Assembly (NCBI GenBank): GCA_023974075.1
Contig: CM043788.1
Location: 30,245,054-30,309,053 of the forward strand
Length of the DNA: 64,000 bases
Direction: 5' to 3'
Origin: Chaenocephalus aceratus
Taxonomy: Eukaryota; Chordata; Actinopteri; Perciformes; Channichthyidae
Both the position numbers and the translations under genes were made by a program. Below are positions 56,819 to 64,000 of the stretch, piece after piece; the first letter of the stretch is position 1, and each line of letters opens with the position of its first letter. The notes beneath the pieces were generated by a model. That model worked only from the letters and a program-made list of their open reading frames with translations, was not told the origin of the DNA and searched no databases.

Positions 56819-59682
56819 TCCTCCAACTCATACGACCAAATGGGTCGATTGTTTAAGCCCTTATTACGACCAAATATGTCGTTTGTTCAAGCGCTTAATA
56901 CGACCTATAATTACGTTTTAAAATTGTCGGCCTCTAGTGCTCCCGTTCAATGCAAACGTTACAGAGGGTTGTTTATTCACAAATAACCCTCTCTGTAAAA
57001 TCCTAAATTGTAGGATAGTTTGGCCATTATTTGGCTTTATGATTAGATTTCTAGCGAGAAGTATATATTGTACTTTTAGAATCCACGTCCAGTCGATATG
57101 TAGGATCTATAGTTTGATAGATATTACGAAGATGATTTGAGGTTTCGTCAGGACAACGTGTATATGCGGCAAGCTTCCATGTAAAGTTACGGGTTGAAAA
57201 CAGTATTTCCGGTCTCGCCGTTTTCATAATAAAACCAATGATCAAATGATTTAACAGTGATATCTGCACTACTCATCCACTAAAAAACATCAGTTTATCC
57301 TAGTTAATTATACGACATTAATTGGTTTAAATTCTGTACAATGCTTTTGTGTTTTTCCCATAGGTTTTTCTCTTTCGATTCTGAGAGACACATTTCTGTT
57401 TTCAGAGGTTTTGATAGGCTAAAATCACGCCGCAATGCACGTCGGGATATGGTGTTTATGTGATATGAAATCGGAAAACATTAAAAAAAATTATAATAAT
57501 ACTTTATTCCGAGTGTTCTTGCTTTTCTCTTTGAAAGTTATCACATAACGGCATTGCAATACACGGTTCGGCTGCATTAAATATTACATATCTGCCCTAG
57601 ATATGTATTTATAGAGCCCTGATCAGAAGACCTTTTGACAAACTGGAGGAGATGCCGCCAAAACTGAATACGTGACGTGGACCATAAATATATCAACAAT
57701 TAAACAACATCTTCCATTTCTTTTCACACAATACGTCTCCTTGCAGTATCAACACTAATTCGGCTGACTTTTATATTTGATCCAATTAGTAGATAGTCTG
57801 TATTTACACCATAACGGTGCACAGCTGATAGAAAAGGATTTTTTTGTAGTTTTTAAAGATATTACTGATTTTCTGAACTACCTTTCCAACTCCTCATGCA
57901 GTTGACTGTTACAGGTCTATACAAGTTCATGGTACAATGCATAAGCTTCACATCGAGAGACTGAAACTGTATTTTCCTTTAACGTTCTGTTTTAATTTCA
58001 CAATAAAGTGAATAGTCATATTATGTACGATATTATTATGTTTTATTAACTAGACCACTGGTCTAAACCGCACCTCCTAGTGGTTAAAGCACGTTATTGA
58101 ATTTAGTTGTAGAATAAGTTATATTTGATGAAAACATTTAAATATTAAGAGTAGCCTACATACAAAATAGGGGTCAATGATAGAAATATAGAATGGAAAA
58201 TATCAAGAAGATACTGTAGTGATCTCTACAATAAAACAGTTTAGTGCAGGACGTCCAAAGATATTAACAGGAGGATGTGCAAAACAGACAAACTGATAAG
58301 GCTGAATTTTACTCAGGTGTAACAAAAGTCTGATTTAAGGGTTGTTTATATTTCACATCATTAATCAGAATCTGCAAAGTAACAAAAATAAATGTAGTAG
58401 AGTAAAAATACCAGGTTAACCTCTGAATTGTAGTGGAGTAGAACAAAGTAGTACATGCTGCTGTAACAAAAACATTTCCCAACTTGGGATCAATAAAGTA
58501 TCTTAACTTAAGATGATCGATGGCTACTGCCATATTTGCTAAATGTGCATCTGAACCTTGACAAGTGCATGTTTCAGGCTCATCAATGAACAACAGGAGG
58601 GGTCACAGACATAAGACCAGCTGTCATGTGGTATTAATGCTGCCCATTATGGACACAAGCAATTTTTACCCATGTATTAATTATATGTTTTAAATTTGAT
58701 AACACCAATGTGTTTCGTATCCCCTAAACCTCCAGGGATGTATACAGTTTAACACTGGCAACTTCTAATTGTGGGAAATACGAAAACGTCTTTTAAAACT
58801 ACATTTTCCAGTAGAGACGTGCCATAGAACATGTTGCGAAACACACAATAGCCAGCAAGTGTAATTCTGGGGGGGAGGGCCGGGCTGGACCCGTCCAAGT
58901 CCAGTTTTGGATAGTCTGGCGTGGTTCCATTCCATTTCAAAGAGCTGTTTGACAGCGTAACCTTGTCGCACTGCCACTCCAATATCCAATCACAGAGCTT
59001 GAGGGCTAATCACGGGGTTTGTAAAGCAAGGCGGATGTTGTAGTCCCAAACGATAGCTGGGGATTCTGGGTAATGTAGTGTCTTCGGAAACTCTGTAGTG
59101 TCTAAACTCCGAAAAAACAATTTGTTTCTCCGAATCGAAGGTTAAAAACACAAAAGCATTGTACACAATTTAAACCAATCAATATTGTGTAATTAACAAG
59201 GATAAACTGATGTTTTTTAGTGGATGAGTAATGAAGATATCACTGTGTAATCATTTGACAGTGTGGGGAATACTTCCGGTTTTATTATGAAAACTTCGAG
59301 ACCGGAAATACTGTTTTCACCCACGCTAACTTTACATGGAAGTTGCCCCATATACACGTTCTCCTGGCGAGACCTCAAATCATCTTCGTATATCTATCAA
59401 ACTGTAGATCCTACACATCCACTGGACGTAGATTATAAAAGTACAATATACACTTCTCGCTAGAAATCTAATAAAAAAGCATTTTAATGGCCAAACTATT
59501 CCACAATTTAGGATTTCCCAGAGAGGGTTATTTGTGAATAAACGACCCTCCGGAGCGTTTGCAATCGACAGGAGCATGTTGTTTCTTACACGACCACTAG
59601 AGGGGCTACACTTTAAAACGTGACTCTGGGTCGTATTTAGCTGCTGAACAATCGACCTATATGGTCGTTTTTTGTAGGAGGA
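56819..59682. mobile_element. 2.9 kb foldback DNA transposon with ~570-bp inverted arms
   Basis: The left arm (56819 to about 57393) and right arm (about 59112-59682) are inverse copies over more than 550 bases, with scattered mismatches and small gaps. The tips are TCCTCC...ACGACC and GGTCGT...GTAGGAGGA. Near each tip are near-palindromic CGACC(N5)GGTCG-like motifs (CGACCAAATGGGTCG, CGACCAAATATGTCG; CGACCTATATGGTCG on the other side), plausible transposase-binding sites. The 1.7 kb centre has no transposase. No target duplication is clear. Superfamily not identified. Confidence 0.8.
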
Positions 59683-60627
59683 CAGGCTGGTATTTTAGCC
59701 AGATGAATAGTTGTATTTATTAACTGTGTGCGGTCTTCATCTAAAAGCCCAAATAAAATATTAAAGGGTGTAAATGTCAATTCAATATTTGCCGCCAAAT
59801 AATTTGCAAAACATTATGATTTGTGTGGAAACATTTTCATTACTAAGATTAGTTTTTTTATTTTAAACCTCTTTTCCTTTCTTTCTTGATCCTCCTTAGC
59901 AACGGTCATTACAGTCCTTGACAACGGTCTGTTCTACTGGATTTACAACGAGTCACATGTTCTGAATTGACCAATCAGAACTTTATTTAGCCTCCGTATT
60001 GTTTATGGTTGAATGTTGGCCGCCACATTTTTATTCTAAAAGGTGGGATAGGTAATTCACTTCAGAAACACTTTTTGTTATATTCCATGGAATGCTCTTA
60101 ACATCCCGATATTAATGAATATATTAAATGCTTTGACAATAAATACATAAACAAATGTCATCTATGGAAGCCGTAGCACTGTAAAAAGCACGACCAATCA
60201 TTTTAGCCAGCTCGGCTAAAATAACTGGATGGCCTACCTGCCTGTCAGCCTTCCATCTGTGCACACATTTATCTCGCGCTCTCATTGGTCATGTGCGCGT
60301 ATAGCTTATATTATGATAAACTGTGACAATAAATGATTTGAGTTTATGGATCTTGCAAAAGCCATGTGAAGTTTTGACTACATATTTTAACAATAAATAT
60401 AGGTGTCTCTGTGACTTTGTAGCCATCTGGTGTCATACCAAAAATAGTTTTGACCCATACTGGTGGCTGTGTGAGACTTCACTTAGGCCCATTCCCAAAC
60501 CCCTACACCTACACCCTACCCCTCCGTTTGCGCGTTCACGCGGAGGGTCCGCTATTAAGTGCTGTTCCAAACCAACGAGTGTGGAGCGGTGTGGAGGGGG
60601 AGTGGGCTATCAAGCCCTCAAACAGCG
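59683..60627. other. Non-coding stretch, nothing recognised
   Basis: AT-rich to about 60480, then a more GC-rich part with CCTACACC repeats. No supported gene or repeat border. Confidence 0.4.
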
Positions 60628-62800
60628 AGGCTGCAGTCGAATAGTCCAAAGATCAGCTCCTAAGTTCTAACCCTATCGTCTATTCCTTGACCTCTGAGTG
60701 AAACGTCACGGGGTTAAGGGATAGTGGATAGGAGAATTCAAAAGGACTTAGGAGAAGAGACTGCGGTACTTTAGAGAATCCGAATGCACTTTCACTATCC
60801 GACGTGTTTATGATGCGCCAGCGGACGTCATTGTGTGCGTCTGCTGCTGTGGGGAAACTATGGAAACCACAGTTTTCTATACAGCGGACTACAACATGGA
60901 TGTTCAATAAGAACGAGGGACTACTGTAAACTCATCTAGAGACTCTGCACCGTGCTCTGATGCTGCTGCTTTGCTTTATGAACGTGGACAACAGAGAAAC
61001 ATATTCTTCATGACCAAAGTTGGAATTGAAATAAAAAAGGAAAGTGAAACTTATGTTCGTCACCCTCTCCCTCCGGTCCACATTAATACAAATGATCCCA
61101 ATACGTATGATTGTATGAACTAAAGATCTTAAAATCAATACAGATGTATTTATTATAAACATTAGTCCTTAACATCTATCACTGTGTATATCACCATTCA
61201 AACATCTTTTAAAAGTTGAACAAACCCCACACAGCTCAGTAAAGACTGACATTTTGACTTTATTTGATCATTTCAGTAAAAACTAACGTTCATATTTCTC
61301 TTTTTGATTATAATACTGATGAACGTTCAAAACAAAGCACTTTGGCAACTTACCACCTATGTTTTAAAATGCTTAATAAGCACCGTAACTTTCATGATAT
61401 CATTTCTCGGTCATAATCGGTTGTTTCCGTGAACGGCCGACTGTTGAGTGACGGCAAATGCTGCGGCTGCAAGGCATTGTGGGGCAGCATTTTCGCTTCT
61501 CCTGTCGGTTAGGGAGGTCCAGTGGTTCCTAATAGGGATCGACCGATATGGCTTTTTCAAGGCCGATACCGATACCGATTATTAGTAATCAAGGAGACCG
61601 ATAACCGATATTTGGAACCGATATACATTTGCAGTAAAATCTGAAAATCTTGGTGTCAAAATGTAGAATAACACAAACTCCAACACAACTCAACACAACT
61701 TCTTTGAAATGCATTTAAGCATAGCCTATATTATGCTTAATGAACTTTTAAACATCTTACAACTGGTTTCCTCTCTGTGCCCTTTTCTTTAGTGCAGCCA
61801 TCTGTGATGAGTTAGAGAGAGAGACAAGAAGTGGGGCTGCAGGCTGACATGCTTAACTAACAATAATGCTTAATTTATTATATCAAACCAATGCCTGTAT
61901 GTCTAGCATAAAATCCCAATAAGCTGCTAGCAACTGCAAAACACTAGTGCTAGCTAATGTTTTGCAAACTATTAAAAGTGAGGCTATTACAGTAGACCTA
62001 ACGTTAGACTAGTAGCCTCACTTCTAATATTTTGTTAAACATTTGCTAAATACATGTTGGCTAGCTAATGAGCTTCACATATCAACCTGAAAAACTGCGA
62101 GGCTTCACTCGCAGCCCCCTCCTCCGCACCACAGTTCCGCTGCGAGACGCTGCACGCTGACTGACTTCCCGCGTCCCTGTGTAACTGGGAAGCTGATAGA
62201 ATTGGATCAATAGATCGTGCTGTTTTTGCAACTTCAGCATAGGGGATTGGGATGTTTATTGAACTTCGGCTTTCAACTGATTTACCTTCGAAACACATGT
62301 ATGGCTCTGCCGCTCAGCGCTGCTGCTTGCCTCTGTCTGTGTCTGCGTTCTTCGCACCTGCCTGTAATCTGAGAAGGTCCCGCCTCTATGGCTGGCTCCC
62401 GCCCGGAAAATCTTCAGTGTTGATTGACACTTCAGTAATAGCCTATCAGATAGTTCTGTGGGCGGGACATTGCTCGTGTACAGAGAGTGGTGACTGCAGA
62501 CAGAGAAACGGCCGCATCAGAGCCAAAGTGTTATCGGCAATTTTATAAAAAAAAGGCCGATACCGATAATCGGTCAAATGATGAATATCGGCCCCGATAA
62601 TCGGCCTGGCCGATAATCGGTCGACCCCTAGTTCCTAAGCTAAAGGAGGTTATAAAGGAAGTTTGAAACCTCCTTTCCTATCATTCTCATCATTATAGAG
62701 AATTCGAACGGCACTTATCATGGCTGCCACTGAGGGACTTCCGGGTCATTTCACTCCTTTAGGAAGGTTCTTAAGCTAAATGGACTATTCGACTTCAGCC
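60628..62800. mobile_element. Possible larger MITE with imperfect inverted ends, hosting a hAT MITE
   Basis: The left end contains GGCTGCAGTCGAATAGTCC (from about 60629). The right end contains GGACTATTCGACTTCAGCC (62782-62800), its inverse with one mismatch. Further inverted similarity continues inward (TCCTAAGTTCT against the TTCTTAAGCT region). No target duplication or ORF was found. Confidence 0.45.
61533..62630. mobile_element. hAT-type non-autonomous element, 1.1 kb
   Basis: Terminal inverted repeats TAGGGATCGACCGATATGGC and a right end CCGATAATCGGTCGACCCCTA. Perfect 8-bp target duplications GTTCCTAA flank it (61525-61532 and 62631-62638). Many CCGAT/ATCGG subterminal repeats are present. 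No transposase frame. Confidence 0.85.
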
Positions 62801-63484
62801 CGAGTCTGCATCGTCTGCATCGGTGCTGACTTGAGACCGGTCTCTAGTCTGACCGGAGTCAGGAAACAAGCTGTTCACAAGTAGTTCCAGCAAACATCCA
62901 CTGATAAACTGCGATGTTAACAACCTCTTGATAACCTCATATGTTTTAACTTCGGATCATACCTGTGTTTAGTCTAGAAAAAGGTAAATTTGTGCATTTT
63001 ATTATAAAGTTGTGTATATTTACGGACTGTTGCAAAAACTAAGAAGCTTATATAAACATCAGATTTAAAACTAAAAGAGCTTTACACAATGAAATATGTT
63101 TGGAGTTTTATTTGAGTTATTAATTTACATTTTTTGTCTAAGAGATGCTGATTTGAAACCGTTGTTACATACAGTTACGGCATTTCCTGTTTCTGCCGGA
63201 GAGATGGGAGGCCGTCCCAAAGCTTGCTGCTGTATTTACTCCCTCCATCTGACAGGAGGGAGCCTCGTTGAGCTGCGAGTGAGGCTACAGACCAGACGGA
63301 GTTCACTCCGTCACGCAGGGGTAGAGTGGAGGGGGCTGAGTCACAGTGCTGCTATGAGCTCATTGCCAACATGTGCATACAATAACAATGCCAACATGAT
63401 GTTTAGCAGGTGTGACGTTTACAATGTTCACAATGTTAGTTCAGCGCATTAGCATGCTAACATTTTTCCATCAGCACCTTCTTC
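62801..63484. other. Non-coding stretch
   Basis: No gene recognised. An open stretch at 63096-63452 has no similarity I know and low-complexity GCTAACAT-type repeats at its end. Confidence 0.4.
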
Positions 63485-63660
63485 AAATCAAATCAAGTTT
63501 TATTTATATAGCACAATTATAAACGATTTTTGGTCGAGCCAAAGTGCTGTAGCCTACATATAATAAAAACAGCCTACAGTAGAGACAGCACAGATTGTTC
63601 AGAATATCAGTATGAGGAAAACGACCCTCTATCCTTAGACCTTCTTATTATACATCCATG
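63485..63660 (-). repeat. LINE 3'-UTR fragment
   Basis: Begins with AAATCAAATCAAG and TTTATTTATATAGCAC, followed by CAAAGTGCTGTAG and the GTTCAGAATATCAGTATGA...CCTTAGACC block that also occurs in the L2 copy at 33180-33235. It is therefore a short 3' piece of a related LINE or its SINE. Nothing is recognised from 63661 to the window end. Confidence 0.6.
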
Positions 63661-64000
63661 ATCAGCACTAAACATACTACAGCTGAGGCCGACGGAAATG
63701 TCATAAGTTTAATTTCATTCACTTGCTATTACAAATGATCATAAAGGTAGATGATGTACTGGCTTGAGAACTTTATCATTGTTAAAAGTTTTTATTTAGA
63801 TACACGGACTAACTTGGTAACAGGGCTACAGCTGTTTTTAATTGTTTCTGAAATCATCAATCTGTACTTGGGTTTGCCTTTTATTATAACCTGTTGTATA
63901 CTACAAACCCCAAATCATCTACAAGGTATATGTTATATAAACTAAAAAGACTTTGCATACAGCAGGCAGGAATTTTCCTCCATTTTGTCTACTATATCAA

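Noticed and set aside
60323..60670. 115-codon ORF near 60.5 kb
   Set aside because: No similarity recognised, and it overlaps a likely MITE end.
63096..63452. 118-codon ORF near the right edge
   Set aside because: The C-terminal part is repetitive GCTAACAT-type sequence and no domain is visible.
1..64000. CRISPR arrays, operons, bacterial promoters or plasmid features
   Set aside because: None seen. Introns, LINEs and vertebrate genes show this is eukaryotic nuclear DNA; the short tandem repeats are microsatellites and gag minisatellites.

Overview
This is a window of teleost fish nuclear DNA. The evidence is spliced genes with GT-AG introns, tandem copies of a vertebrate receptor gene, and a fish-type mix of transposons (DIRS1-like, BEL/Pao, L1 and L2 LINEs, hAT and piggyBac-like MITEs, Gypsy-type solo LTRs).

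Host genes. All host genes lie on the + strand. At the left is a two-exon receptor-transporting-protein gene (680-1682) with a TATA box and a perfect interferon-stimulated response element just upstream. It is followed by a tandem array of Cys-loop ligand-gated channel subunit genes of the 5-HT3 family. I could join the exons into complete open frames for three copies: copy 1 (4244-14387, 466 aa), copy 3 (22530-27787, 474 aa) and copy 4 (29211-56746, 474 aa). Copy 2 (15551-18586) is a decayed pseudogene. Relic exons of a fifth copy lie at 19291-19339 and, less surely, 22119-22277. Exon lengths and intron phases are almost the same in every copy. Several motifs resemble the mammalian 5-HT3C/D/E subunits more than 5-HT3A. 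In human, HTR3C/D/E and several RTP genes both lie on 3q27, so this may be the fish counterpart of that region.

Transposon load. Two of the three intact genes carry a large retroelement in the same place, intron 6, between the ligand-binding exons and the pore exon. Copy 1 holds a 5.7 kb DIRS1-like tyrosine-recombinase element (6971-12683), complete with inverted terminal repeats and an internal complementary region but with damaged genes. Copy 4 holds a BEL/Pao LTR retrotransposon (31672-52934, target duplication CATAG). That element has itself been hit by four later insertions: a 5'-truncated L2 LINE (33099-35600), a full-length L1 (37541-43399), a Gypsy-type solo LTR (44255-44844) and a full-length L2 with two uninterrupted ORFs (47730-52915). 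As a result intron 6 of copy 4 is about 22 kb.

The right end (56.8-64 kb) has no recognisable gene. It holds a 2.9 kb foldback element, a 1.1 kb hAT-type MITE and other repeat fragments.

How the genes may work together (inference). The channel subunits would form cation-selective pentamers at the cell surface. RTP proteins are chaperones for membrane receptors, but nothing here shows that this RTP serves these channels. Every copy has Tyr where 5-HT3A has the serotonin-binding loop B Trp, so the ligand should not be assumed to be serotonin.
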